From Herpetosiphon geysericola (GTDB lineage: Bacteria; Chloroflexota; Chloroflexia; Chloroflexales; Herpetosiphonaceae): 64,000 nucleotides of DNA. The notes below the pieces were generated by a model. It searched no databases. It worked only from the letters and a program-made list of their open reading frames with translations, and was not told the DNA's origin. Shown here piece by piece: positions 7,394 to 15,331 of this stretch (the first letter of the stretch is position 1; each line of letters begins with the position of its first letter). Location: assembly GCF_001306135.1 (NCBI RefSeq), contig NZ_LGKP01000022.1, positions 186,001 to 250,000 on the forward strand, read 5' to 3'. The position numbers were made by a program, and so were the translations under genes.

Positions 7394-9422
7394 CACTTCC
7401 TCTGGGTAATTCAATCACAATCCGCGTGCCAAGGCTGCGGGCTGGCACATGAATGCGGCCATCGTGGCGCTCAATAATTGATTGAACAATCCACAAGCCC
7501 AAGCCTGCGCCGCTTTGCTCTGGCTCGTTGCGCCCGCGCACAAACAAGCGAAACGGCGATTCGCTGGGCGATGGCGGCATACCTGGGCCTTCATCTTCGA
7601 CCCAGACTCGCAAATGCTCGGCGCTTACCTCTCCACCAATGCCAATGGTGGTATCGGGCGGCGAGAATTTGCTGGCATTGGCAAGCAAATTAACAAAGAC
7701 TTGGGTTAATCTGGTGGCATCGCCAGCCACATTCGGCAGTGGATAGGGCAAATCGACCTCGACTTGCTGGCGACGTTGTTGAATTAATGGCAACATCAAC
7801 TCAACTGCGGCCTCGACGACCGAATCTAAGGCGATTTCGCTGCGCCGAATCGTTAATTGGCCCGCTTCGATGCGGGCACTTTCCAATAAGTTATCGATCA
7901 AATAGGTTAAGCGCAAGGCTCCACGCTGTAATGATACGATCAGTTGGCGAATTTGGGCGGTCGAAAGTTGCGGCAATTGATCAAGCAGCAGCTCCAACGA
8001 GGCTAATTGGGCTGAGAGCGGGGTGCGAAACTCATGCGAAATGGTTGCCAAAATTGTATCGCGCAAGCGGCGTGAGGTTTCAATATCAGTTTCATCACGC
8101 ATCACTTGCACATGATTGTGCTCAAGATCGCCAGAGCTGGTGATAATGACGGTACGGCGGCGACCATCGCGCAATTGTAAATGCTCGGTGGCTTGAGCTT
8201 GGCCGCGAAACCGTGCATGAATAATTGGGCAAGCTTGCTCACAAGGCCGCACGCCATCGATCAACTGTGGCTGTAAGACATCGCCACAAAACCGTCCAAT
8301 TGCCTGTTCAGGCTCGATGCCAAGCATATTAGCTGCTTGTTGATTCAAATAACGAATTCGCCGATCGCGATCAACGGTAAAGACACCTTCAACAATTCCT
8401 GCCAAAATAGCGTTGGCCTCAGATTGTTGGCGCTGAAGATCGGCGGTCAGGCCGCGCAAGCGTTGGCGCATATCTTCCAAGGTGCCAGCGAGCGTGCCGA
8501 CCTCAACGCCTTTGGCAGGAGCGACAGGCGTAGTTAAATCGCCGCGACCAATTTGGGCGGCGGCTTTGGTCAAACGTCGCAACGGTCCACCAACATAGCG
8601 CCCAACCAACAAATTCAGGCCAAAAGCCAAAATCCCGCCAACCAAGGCAATTGTCAGCAACACTTCGCTGAGCCGTTGCGCCGAATTGCGAATTTGGGTG
8701 TCGGGTAGGGTTACACTAACAACGCCAATTGGCTGGCCGGTGCTAGCGAGCAACGGAGCGCTCGCGATGTAGTGATGTTGCTCGCGCAAATAGCTATCGG
8801 TGGTTGAGTTACTGTTCAGTGCCGCAGTTTGGGTTTGGCTCAATGGATCGTTGGTGTTGTTCAGGCGTTGTTGCGGCACAATTGCGACTGGCAAACTCAG
8901 AATAGTCGATAACTCAGCTTGATACTGTTGGTCAAGCTCGATCCAGACTGCGACAATGACGCTGGGATCGGTGGCGAGTGGTACGCGGGCGGCCAAGCGC
9001 AACAATGGGCCATCGAGCAATAATGGCCGATCTTCGAAGGCAGGCATGGCCGGAATCTCGGCGCCAACCGCGATTAATAATTGACCATTTTGATAGATTG
9101 CACAGCCTGCAAGATCGCTGGTGGCTTGAAATTGACTCAAAAATGTGCTGAGCGCAGCTTGATCGTTGGTTTGCAACAGGCGGGCGAGGGTTGGTCGTTC
9201 GGCTAGTAGTTGAGCGGTAGTCAATACCTCGTTGCCAGAACGCTGGACATCGTTTTGAGCGATTGCAACACCTTGGCGCACCCGGGCCAAGCCTTGATCA
9301 TCGCCTAATTCTAGCAACAAGCTAATCGCTACCGTCGCAATGCCGACGATGGCAATGATTAACACCGCTAAGTTTACGCCGATCAGCAGCGTTGGTAGGC
9401 GAATTTTAGGCCGTAATTGCAT
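7374..9422 (-). CDS. Sensor histidine kinase (periplasmic sensor, HAMP, PAS, HisKA, HATPase)
   Basis: 682 residues. A first membrane segment near residues 10-35, an extracytoplasmic sensor of about 200 residues (single-/double-Cache-like, with LVVG-type strands such as PLLASTGQPIGVVSVTLPD), a second membrane segment (LLTIALVGGILAFGLNLLVG), HAMP (VGGPLRRLTKAAAQIGRGDL), then a PAS domain (ILAGIVEGVFTVDRDRRIRY) with a cysteine-rich loop, C-G-D-V...C-E-Q-A-C. The H-box is ISHEFRTPL with the phospho-accepting His at about 463; N (VFVNLLANASKFS), G1 (EDEGPGMPP) and G2 (GAGLGLWIV) boxes complete the catalytic domain. It partners the overlapping OmpR-type regulator. Confidence 0.93.
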   Translation of the reverse strand: MQLRPKIRLPTLLIGVNLAVLIIAIVGIATVAISLLLELGDDQGLARVRQGVAIAQNDVQRSGNEVLTTAQLLAERPTLARLLQTNDQAALSTFLSQFQATSDLAGCAIYQNGQLLIAVGAEIPAMPAFEDRPLLLDGPLLRLAARVPLATDPSVIVAVWIELDQQYQAELSTILSLPVAIVPQQRLNNTNDPLSQTQTAALNSNSTTDSYLREQHHYIASAPLLASTGQPIGVVSVTLPDTQIRNSAQRLSEVLLTIALVGGILAFGLNLLVGRYVGGPLRRLTKAAAQIGRGDLTTPVAPAKGVEVGTLAGTLEDMRQRLRGLTADLQRQQSEANAILAGIVEGVFTVDRDRRIRYLNQQAANMLGIEPEQAIGRFCGDVLQPQLIDGVRPCEQACPIIHARFRGQAQATEHLQLRDGRRRTVIITSSGDLEHNHVQVMRDETDIETSRRLRDTILATISHEFRTPLSAQLASLELLLDQLPQLSTAQIRQLIVSLQRGALRLTYLIDNLLESARIEAGQLTIRRSEIALDSVVEAAVELMLPLIQQRRQQVEVDLPYPLPNVAGDATRLTQVFVNLLANASKFSPPDTTIGIGGEVSAEHLRVWVEDEGPGMPPSPSESPFRLFVRGRNEPEQSGAGLGLWIVQSIIERHDGRIHVPARSLGTRIVIELPRGSDENFSR

Positions 9423-9439
9423 CTCGACACCGCTGCGCT

Positions 9440-9716
9440 AAATCTTGATCCATAAAGAGCACAAAGGACACAAAGGAGCGAAACCGCGAAGGCTGCGAAG
9501 ATCACGAAGGCTTCTTTTAGCCACAGATTCCACAGATTGCCCAGAGTATGGTCTTTTTCGCCACGAATGCCACGAATTGCACGAACAAGGTTCCGATAGC
9601 GCAAAGTCCATAGCCATCTTCTCTCTGCGCCTCTGCGTTAAAGCTTCCCCCTAAATCCCATTTTGCCTTTTGATTTTGCCCTTCATCCCTCATCCTTCAT
9701 ACTTTCGCTATGTTCT
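9440..9716. repeat. Mosaic intergenic repeat cluster
   Basis: This gap between the kinase and glpB is built from phrases that recur elsewhere in the window: AAAGGACACAAAGGAGCGAA (motif of CACGAAGG type), CCACAGATTCCACAGATTGC (9521-9540), GCCACGAATGCCACGAATTG, CTCTGCGCCTCTGCGTTAA (9623-9641), CTTCATCCCTCATCCTTCAT (9681-9700) and TATGTTCTATGTTCT near the end. No gene. Confidence 0.8.
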
Positions 9717-10913
9717 ATGTTCTTGAAACGCATGGGTGGCACTTGCAAGGGCTAAACCCTCGACCCAGCGCTCGCGGATTGGGTCGCATCCGGTGAGGGC
9801 AGCCCCAACGATTTGCAAATTTTCGGCAATTGGCTGGTGCTGAGCATCGATTGGCTGAAGCTGTTGATTGACCGCGATGCCTGCTTGAAAAAGCTGATGT
9901 TGTTGGTGAATATCGTGCTCGAACCAGTCATCGCGATTATTTGGTTGGTGGACTGGCAAATTGAGCGCGGTTTCACGCAACAGGTTGGGATAATCGGCAC
10001 GTAAGCCACCGCCGCCAATGCCGCCAGTTGCCAACATATAGTGCTTGGCAGTGTGACGTTGTTCGCGGGCGGCGGCAGCGCTATACACGGCAACTAACTG
10101 TTGGTTCTGAAACTCGCCGCGAATAACCTCTGCATTGAGTTGAATGCGGCCATTCAAGTGCTCAAAGTGGTTGATTAACATGCGTTGCAAGCGTAATCCG
10201 GCCACGTTGGTTGGCAAGGTTGGCACTTCAGCTACCAAACAGCCCAAGCTGGTTTGCAATTCATTAATGATGCTCGCGCTCTGGTCGAGGCCAAGCATCG
10301 CCGGAAACAGTAACAGTTGCGCATCGCCGCGAATACTGGCGATCTGCTTAATCAGCGCTTGGCGAAAGCTTGCTTGCTCGCATAAACGGGCCAAATTAAC
10401 GCTATTGAAATCGCGGCTGCGTTGGCTTGGAGGCATCGTCAAATATGCCCCACGAGCGACAATTCCTTGTTCTGCGAGCCGTGCTGCCAACAATGGTGGA
10501 AAGAAATCGCGCAATTCGTGAAAACCTAGCACCAAGACCCGATAATTGCTGATGATCGAGCGTTCAGCGTTGATCATGGTTAAAGGGACGGCGTTGGTTG
10601 GCCGCCACGTGCCAATTGCGGTTGGCAACCAAACATGCTGACGCTTAGCCACAAAGCGATAGCCCTGCTGCTCGCTGAATTGCAGCCAAGCTTGGGTTGC
10701 TGGCTCCAACGCTGATTGCAGCATCGCGAAAGGATGGTGAACGCTTGGTTCAGCTGGTGGTTGGTGCGGCCAAAGATCAAGGCAGCCGCTGCTCCACGGC
10801 AAGGTGCCATGGCCTTTGGCCAACAACGTGACGCTTCGGCCCGCTTGGGCATGCAGAATTGCGCTCCACAAGCCTGCGAGGCCTGCGCCAATCACCAACA
10901 CATCAGCTTGCAC
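9708..10913 (-). CDS. glpB: GlpB-family flavoprotein (anaerobic glycerol-3-phosphate dehydrogenase subunit B-like)
   Basis: 401 residues. The N-terminal Rossmann motif VIGAGLAGLWSAILHAQAG binds FAD or FMN; LPWSSGCLDLW, FPAMLGL, EVPTLPTNVAGLRLQ and LATGGIGGGGL line up, from memory, with E. coli GlpB blocks (SSGSLDLL, PACFGL, LPTLPPSVLGIRLQ). In E. coli GlpB works with GlpA and GlpC, linking glycerol 3-phosphate oxidation to the quinone pool. Here no glpA or glpC is nearby; instead it is the last gene of a five-gene operon (2-base gap after an ABC permease) with NuoB-like and NuoH-like proteins. The substrate is therefore open: it may be a GlpB relative feeding electrons into that membrane module. 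Confidence 0.8.
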   Translation of the reverse strand: MQADVLVIGAGLAGLWSAILHAQAGRSVTLLAKGHGTLPWSSGCLDLWPHQPPAEPSVHHPFAMLQSALEPATQAWLQFSEQQGYRFVAKRQHVWLPTAIGTWRPTNAVPLTMINAERSIISNYRVLVLGFHELRDFFPPLLAARLAEQGIVARGAYLTMPPSQRSRDFNSVNLARLCEQASFRQALIKQIASIRGDAQLLLFPAMLGLDQSASIINELQTSLGCLVAEVPTLPTNVAGLRLQRMLINHFEHLNGRIQLNAEVIRGEFQNQQLVAVYSAAAAREQRHTAKHYMLATGGIGGGGLRADYPNLLRETALNLPVHQPNNRDDWFEHDIHQQHQLFQAGIAVNQQLQPIDAQHQPIAENLQIVGAALTGCDPIRERWVEGLALASATHAFQEHRT

Positions 10914-10915
10914 GC

Positions 10916-11695
10916 TTAGGCTCCTAGAATAATATCGCGGCGTTCAAAGGCAAAAAAGCCAAAGGCGCTGACCGCAATTAACAGGGCGATTTGACCACCC
11001 AAAATTGCCAAGGCTTGATTGATGTTGCTCTCGTAGGCTTGGCGAGTAACAGCTAGCTCAAAGCCTGCAAAAAGCGGGGTTAATGGAATGCCAACGATCG
11101 TGCGAATAGCTGCTAAAATTTTGCCCAAGCTGCCATTGGGGGCAAAGGTATTGGTAAAAATATCGCTGGTGCTTAATGAAGCCAAAGCAACAATGCCCAA
11201 AATGCTCAAACGCCAGCCTTGCGATAAGACCAAACTGGAAAGCAACAGCACCAAAGCAGTCACCAAGGCAATATCTAAAATGAGCGGCAACGCCCCAGCA
11301 CCCCAAATCACTGCATCCCACAAAACAGGTTTGTTGATCAATGTGACGATCAGCGTACAGAGCAACAGATTGGTGAGGCTAATTAAAAAAGCGACTACAA
11401 ATAAGCCAACCAGATAGCCTTTGCGCCCAATCGAGCGCGCTAAAACCACATAGCCCTGTGGTCGATTGCCCATACCTGCCATCATTGTGGTGGTGAAAAT
11501 CGTTTGACATAACACAAAAACGGCAGTCATGCTAAAAAACTGGGTTGCGGTGAGTTGCGCCGCTGTATTTGGGGCGCGCAAAAACACATAGGCAAAAATA
11601 ATTAATGCCCCAAACTCAATCAAAAAACGCCCACTGCGTTGATATTCGCTCCAGATAAAGCGTGTCCAAGCCCAAATTTGCCGAAGCTTTGCCAT
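10916..11695 (-). CDS. ABC transporter permease
   Basis: 259 residues with about six membrane segments (for example FLIEFGALIIFAYVFL, LVGLFVVAFLISLTNLLLC, LPLILDIALVTALVLLLSS and ALLIAVSAFGFFAFERRDI). This is the length and topology of single-domain exporter permeases of the ABC-2 type that pair with a separate ATPase. Its start overlaps the ATPase stop by one base, and glpB follows by two bases. The cargo is unknown. No signal peptide or periplasmic domain is visible, so it is an exporter or a regulator of membrane state rather than an importer. Confidence 0.8.
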   Translation of the reverse strand: MAKLRQIWAWTRFIWSEYQRSGRFLIEFGALIIFAYVFLRAPNTAAQLTATQFFSMTAVFVLCQTIFTTTMMAGMGNRPQGYVVLARSIGRKGYLVGLFVVAFLISLTNLLLCTLIVTLINKPVLWDAVIWGAGALPLILDIALVTALVLLLSSLVLSQGWRLSILGIVALASLSTSDIFTNTFAPNGSLGKILAAIRTIVGIPLTPLFAGFELAVTRQAYESNINQALAILGGQIALLIAVSAFGFFAFERRDIILGA

Positions 11696-12666
11696 TATTG
11701 CTGCTCCTCGCTCGCTAACAAACTATCAAGAATTGCCAGCGGTGCTTGGGGTTGCATTTCTGCTGGTGGTTCTTTGCCCGATACAACGTGCAAATAGAGA
11801 TCGCGCAGATTGCCAAGCGTCGGTTGCAAGCTCGACACTGTGTAGCCTTCGTCAAGCAACAATTGCAACAACCGCCCTTGCAAGGCTGGGTTATTTTCGG
11901 GCACGGTGATAAAGCGATCATCGCGCACAATGCTAGGGTCGATCGAGCGCAAGCCAAAATCGAGCGCAGCGGTTGGGGTTTCTTTCAGTGTCAGCACAAT
12001 GCCATTGGTGCCCGTTAGTTGAGCTAAATCGGTTTCGGCTGCCAGCGCGCCTTGCACCAAAATGCCCACCCGATTGCACACCGCCTCGATCTCATCAAGC
12101 TGGTGCGAGCAAATTAAAATTGTATGGCCTTGACTACGCAGATCGAGCAAGAGATCGCGCATTTCAAGTTGGCCTTGCGGGTCGAGGCCCGATGATGGCT
12201 CGTCGATTAGCAACAGTTGCGGGTCGGCAAGCAAGGCTTGGGCAATCCCAACCCGCTGGGTCATCCCCTTGGAATAGGTGCGCATCCGCTTATCGGCGGC
12301 TTCGCTCAGGCCCACTAATTCGAGCAAATCGTTGACCCGACTGGCGAGGCTGGCGCCACGTTGGCCACCAAAATTGCCCATGTAGGTCAAATATTCGCGG
12401 GCGCTGCAATGGGTGTGGTAGCGCAAGCGTTCTGGCAAATAGCCAATTTGGCCATGCATGGCGGCAGGAGTTTTGCCAAAAACCTCAATCCGGCCACTAT
12501 CGGGGTATAAAAACCCCATAATCAAATGAATTAAGGTCGATTTGCCTGCGCCATTTGCCCCAAGCAAGCCATAAACTTGGCCTTCTTGCACCATCAAATT
12601 CAACTGGCGCAAGATCGTCGTTGTATCAAAACGTTTGACAATGTTTTCAAGCAAAAGTGCTGTCAT
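11695..12666 (-). CDS. ABC transporter ATP-binding protein
   Basis: 323 residues. Walker A GANGAGKSTL, Q-loop GQIGYLPERLRYHT, ABC signature YSKGMTQRVGIA (degenerate S-K-G-M), Walker B PQLLLIDEPSSGLDP and the H-loop His in ILICSHQLDE are all present. About 80 residues after the ATPase core, with strands such as DDRFITVPE, form the extra C-terminal domain common in ABC-2-type exporter ATPases (CcmA/NatA side). It starts 9 bases after the NuoH-like gene and is coupled to the permease by a one-base overlap. Substrate unknown. Confidence 0.9.
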   Translation of the reverse strand: MTALLLENIVKRFDTTTILRQLNLMVQEGQVYGLLGANGAGKSTLIHLIMGFLYPDSGRIEVFGKTPAAMHGQIGYLPERLRYHTHCSAREYLTYMGNFGGQRGASLASRVNDLLELVGLSEAADKRMRTYSKGMTQRVGIAQALLADPQLLLIDEPSSGLDPQGQLEMRDLLLDLRSQGHTILICSHQLDEIEAVCNRVGILVQGALAAETDLAQLTGTNGIVLTLKETPTAALDFGLRSIDPSIVRDDRFITVPENNPALQGRLLQLLLDEGYTVSSLQPTLGNLRDLYLHVVSGKEPPAEMQPQAPLAILDSLLASEEQQ

Positions 12667-12675
12667 ACCTTCTCC

Positions 12676-13521
12676 CTACATCCAACGCTGCATGACAACC
12701 AAGACAATACCGCTAAGCAATGCGACTGGCAAGGCACGGGTATAGCACCAACGCAAACTTTCGTTCAAGGGCTGGCGCACAGTTGAGCCGTTGATGTAGC
12801 GACCAACTCCAGCCAAGGCCAAGGTCGTGGCAACGCTCAAGGCTATGTGCAGCGACCAATGCAAACCTGCTGTGATTGGAAAGCCCAATAGTGGGATTAA
12901 TGTGAGCAGGACTGTTGCACGAATTGCCCGCCCCCACTGGGCTAGCTCGGCGCTAGCGCGATTGAGTTCAGCTTCGGGGCCACCAGGCGTTAAGCTCCAA
13001 TCGTGGGCAAATGGCCCCCAACCAAGCGCAACCGGCAAGGCCATAGCGGCAGCAATCAAGGCCAAAACCCGCGCTGGCACAATGTTCCATTGCCAATTAT
13101 CGCCTGTCCAGAGCGCAACACCCAAGGCCAACCACAAGACAATCCGGCCTGCGCTACTCAATTGGGCCTCGCGCATGGCTGCGCGCACGCTCGAAGCGGC
13201 TAAACTTTGCAAACCAGGCATGAGCGCTAGCATAAACGAGGTTTCGAGCAAGGCCCACGCGAGCCACAATTGGCCTAAACGCGGGGTTGCTAGCGGTGAG
13301 CCAGCCCATGGCAAAAATGCAGGCGCAATTAAACCCAAAAGCGCTGCAATTGCCAGACTAAGCGAGGTTTTGCCTCGCAATGCAGCTAATAGCCCGCGGC
13401 TCAAGCCACCTCCAGGCGCGTGCAACTTGGTGATTCCAATCACGGCGAGGGTGAGCAGCATTGTGGTAAGCACGCCTGGGTAGAGCAAGGCAGCAATCAA
13501 TTGTTGAATCAATGTATTCAT
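12676..13521 (-). CDS. NuoH/HyfC-like membrane protein
   Basis: 281 residues with seven to eight membrane segments. Blocks such as LWLAWALLETSFMLALMPG, AASSVRAAMREAQLS, GGPEAELNRASAELAQWGRA and LALAGVGRYINGSTVRQPL resemble, weakly, the NuoH/HyfC/EchB family of complex-I-like hydrogenases in length, order and charge pattern, but the acidic and arginine residues of the quinone- or proton-path loops are mostly absent. I place it there also because the preceding gene is a NuoB/EchC homologue; the two families are neighbours in complex I. Gaps of 9 bases on both sides show cotranscription. An unrelated polytopic protein remains possible. Confidence 0.5.
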   Translation of the reverse strand: MNTLIQQLIAALLYPGVLTTMLLTLAVIGITKLHAPGGGLSRGLLAALRGKTSLSLAIAALLGLIAPAFLPWAGSPLATPRLGQLWLAWALLETSFMLALMPGLQSLAASSVRAAMREAQLSSAGRIVLWLALGVALWTGDNWQWNIVPARVLALIAAAMALPVALGWGPFAHDWSLTPGGPEAELNRASAELAQWGRAIRATVLLTLIPLLGFPITAGLHWSLHIALSVATTLALAGVGRYINGSTVRQPLNESLRWCYTRALPVALLSGIVLVVMQRWM

Positions 13522-13530
13522 AAGCGACCT

Positions 13531-13905
13531 TTAGTGTTTGGCGGTACGGGCGTTGAGTGCCTGAACAATGCCAGCCTGAATTGCGGTCACTGTCGGCGGA
13601 TCGCCATCGATTTTCGCGGCAACCTGAATTTCTGGCAGTTCGGCCAAGCCGCCGCGGCCAAATGGATGCCCATCGATGCTGGCGCGCCCTAAGGCAATCA
13701 GCGGCGCACGATCAACGATAAAATCACGCCAAACATTCATGAGTGCTGGGCGCAACAAGAGTGGAATTGGCCCGGTCAGCACAAAAATATCAGCATGGGC
13801 CGGAGTGGCTGCCCAGGTTAGGTTGCGCGCGCTGCGGATAGCCTCGGCTAAAATGCGAACTTCGATGCCAGTTGAGCCAGCATTTAGGTGATAAACCGCA
13901 ATCAC
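13531..13905 (-). CDS. NuoB/EchC-like protein lacking all cluster cysteines
   Basis: About 124 residues. The homology to NuoB/EchC is clear: HLNAGSTGIEVRILAEA corresponds to the usual N-A-G-S-C-x-x-C-D-I-E-V-L-A, HADIFVLTGPI to H-A-D-V-L-L-V-T-G-P-V, IALGRASIDGHPF to V-G-T-C-A-x-x-G-G-x-F, and AKIDGDPPTVTAIQAGI to V-P-G-C-P-P. Every cysteine that should hold the N2-type 4Fe-4S cluster is replaced or deleted, and the protein contains no cysteine at all. The true start is GTG 13905: GGAGG lies five bases upstream and inside the longer ATG frame (13917). It is the first gene of the operon that runs to glpB. Confidence 0.8.
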   Translation of the reverse strand: MIAVYHLNAGSTGIEVRILAEAIRSARNLTWAATPAHADIFVLTGPIPLLLRPALMNVWRDFIVDRAPLIALGRASIDGHPFGRGGLAELPEIQVAAKIDGDPPTVTAIQAGIVQALNARTAKH

Positions 13906-13937
13906 GCTGACCTCCATTTCGTATGAAACCGCGTGCT

Positions 13938-13946
13938 AGTATACCA
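13938..13946 (-). promoter_or_regulatory. Extended -10 promoter of the NuoB-like/ABC/glpB operon
   Basis: On the minus strand TGGTATACT, an extended -10 with TATACT (13943-13938). Transcription would start near 13931, about 25 bases before the GTG 13905 start. No good -35 is visible. Confidence 0.5.
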
Positions 13947-13976
13947 GAGTCTGGGGGGCTATTGCGTGAGGAGTTT

Positions 13977-14010
13977 GCTTCGGCATACAGCGTTTGCTCT
14001 ATGCCGAAGC
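13977..14010 (-). terminator. Hairpin between the glycoside hydrolase gene and the NuoB-like operon
   Basis: A perfect 11-base inverted repeat, GCTTCGGCATA (13977-13987) and TATGCCGAAGC (14000-14010), just after the stop of the minus-strand hydrolase. There is no T tract, so it may be a Rho-independent terminator only in part, or an mRNA 3' stabiliser. Confidence 0.5.
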
Positions 14011-14016
14011 AATCGT

Positions 14017-15243
14017 TTAGCGGCCTTCTTCGGTTTTGACGGCGTTAACAAAACCTTGGATCTTCTCAAAGACTGGCCGTGGACTCCAATCGGGATTGAG
14101 AATCCCGAACGAGGCAGTTTGATCAAGCGGATCAGGCGAGGTTACCGCAAAATTAAGATTCCACACAAACATCGTGGCAACCCATGGATAATCGCGGCGG
14201 GTCATTTGCAAAGCATCGAGCACATATTGGCCTTGTTGTTCAAGGCTAATTTCGTTGCCATACTCGTAGCCTGGGCTGGTATTTTGGGTTGCCCAGCCAA
14301 ACTCGGTCACCCACACTTGATACTCACTCATGCCATATTTATCCATCAAAATTTTGAGGTTTTCGATATGGCGGAAGTAGTGGGTTGGGCTTTCGAGCCA
14401 ACCTGGGCCTGGGCCTGGCATATCGGGCCACAGGGTTGCAGGCGGGTTGTACGATGGTGAGGGATGGAATCCCACGCCATCAATATGATCTTTGAAAATG
14501 CCATCTTTGTAGCTGAACATTTGCTCGAAATAGGTCATATCATCGACTGCTGCTGGCGAATCGCCGGTTGAAGTCAAGGCACCTGAGATCACAAATGCTT
14601 CAGGGTCAATCGGTTTGATCCGATTGTAGGCTTCAACTAAGAGATCGACATATTTGGTTGCATCGATTGACTCGCGCGAACCACCATTTTCGTGATCAAG
14701 ATTTTGCTCGTTCCAAATTTCGTAGGCTTGGACTTTGCCTTTGTAGCGCACAACCAAGGCCTCGACGAAATCGCCAAAATCTTTGATGTTATCGGGCATG
14801 CCGTTAGTGCCGTCGGCGCGTGCCCACGAAGGCGAACGCACAATGCTCAATAGCACTTTGATATTTTTGGCGTTGGCATCGGCGACAATCGCATCAAGCT
14901 CACCCCACCCAAAGCTGCCCTTGGGGCCTTCAATATCTTTCCATTGAATCTGTTGGCGCACCCAATCGAAACTGGCGTTGTTCATCAGTGTTAAGGCGCG
15001 ATTGCGATCGGTATAGTAGAGTTGGGCAGCTGCGCCATATTGCAAATAGGGCAAGCTTAATGGGTTGCCGCTGGTAACTGCTGGGTTCGTGCCCGTGGTT
15101 GGGGCCGCAGTTTCCGGCGTTGCTGTCGCTGCCTCAGGATTCGTTGGTTGGGCTGTGGGAGCGCTATCGCCACCACATGCTGCCAAAATATTAACTGCGA
15201 GTAAGCAGCCCATGGCGGCGCTTAACCAGCGTAATTTTCGCAT
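14017..15243 (-). CDS. Lipoprotein glycoside hydrolase (GH5/GH39-like TIM barrel)
   Basis: 408 residues from ATG 15243, preceded by GAGGAG. A lipoprotein signal peptide (hydrophobic AAMGCLLAVNILAAC, lipobox cysteine at about residue 23) and a Thr/Pro/Ala-rich linker lead into a TIM-barrel enzyme. The proton donor is the Glu of YEIWNEQN (about residue 179) and the nucleophile the Glu of WVTEFGWAT (about 314), as in clan GH-A. Other landmarks are LLSIVRSPSWARADGTNG and PGPGPGWLESP. It is closely similar in its catalytic half to the next gene upstream (15332-17092), an in-place duplication. Likely surface-anchored polysaccharide hydrolase; substrate unknown. Confidence 0.85.
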   Translation of the reverse strand: MRKLRWLSAAMGCLLAVNILAACGGDSAPTAQPTNPEAATATPETAAPTTGTNPAVTSGNPLSLPYLQYGAAAQLYYTDRNRALTLMNNASFDWVRQQIQWKDIEGPKGSFGWGELDAIVADANAKNIKVLLSIVRSPSWARADGTNGMPDNIKDFGDFVEALVVRYKGKVQAYEIWNEQNLDHENGGSRESIDATKYVDLLVEAYNRIKPIDPEAFVISGALTSTGDSPAAVDDMTYFEQMFSYKDGIFKDHIDGVGFHPSPSYNPPATLWPDMPGPGPGWLESPTHYFRHIENLKILMDKYGMSEYQVWVTEFGWATQNTSPGYEYGNEISLEQQGQYVLDALQMTRRDYPWVATMFVWNLNFAVTSPDPLDQTASFGILNPDWSPRPVFEKIQGFVNAVKTEEGR

Positions 15244-15266
15244 ATCAAACTCCTCGTCAGACAACA

Positions 15267-15310
15267 AACACGAAGATCAAACACTGGCTTCAGAGCGTGA
15301 TCTTCGTGTT
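15267..15310 (-). terminator. Hairpin between the two hydrolase genes
   Basis: A perfect 13-base inverted repeat (AACACGAAGATCA at 15267-15279, TGATCTTCGTGTT at 15298-15310) lies between the stop of the 586-residue hydrolase and the start of its paralogue. It probably ends or attenuates the upstream transcript; there is no long T run. Confidence 0.5.
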
Positions 15311-15331
15311 GTGTAAACCGACTGCGGTTAA

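Noticed and set aside
9440..9716. Tandem-like phrases that might be a CRISPR array
   Set aside because: Units differ, are not evenly spaced and have no unique spacers of constant length; no cas genes are present.
12827..13483. 218-codon plus frame
   Set aside because: Shadow of the NuoH-like gene; amino-acid composition (Ala, Lys, Pro rich) and lack of ribosome-binding site.
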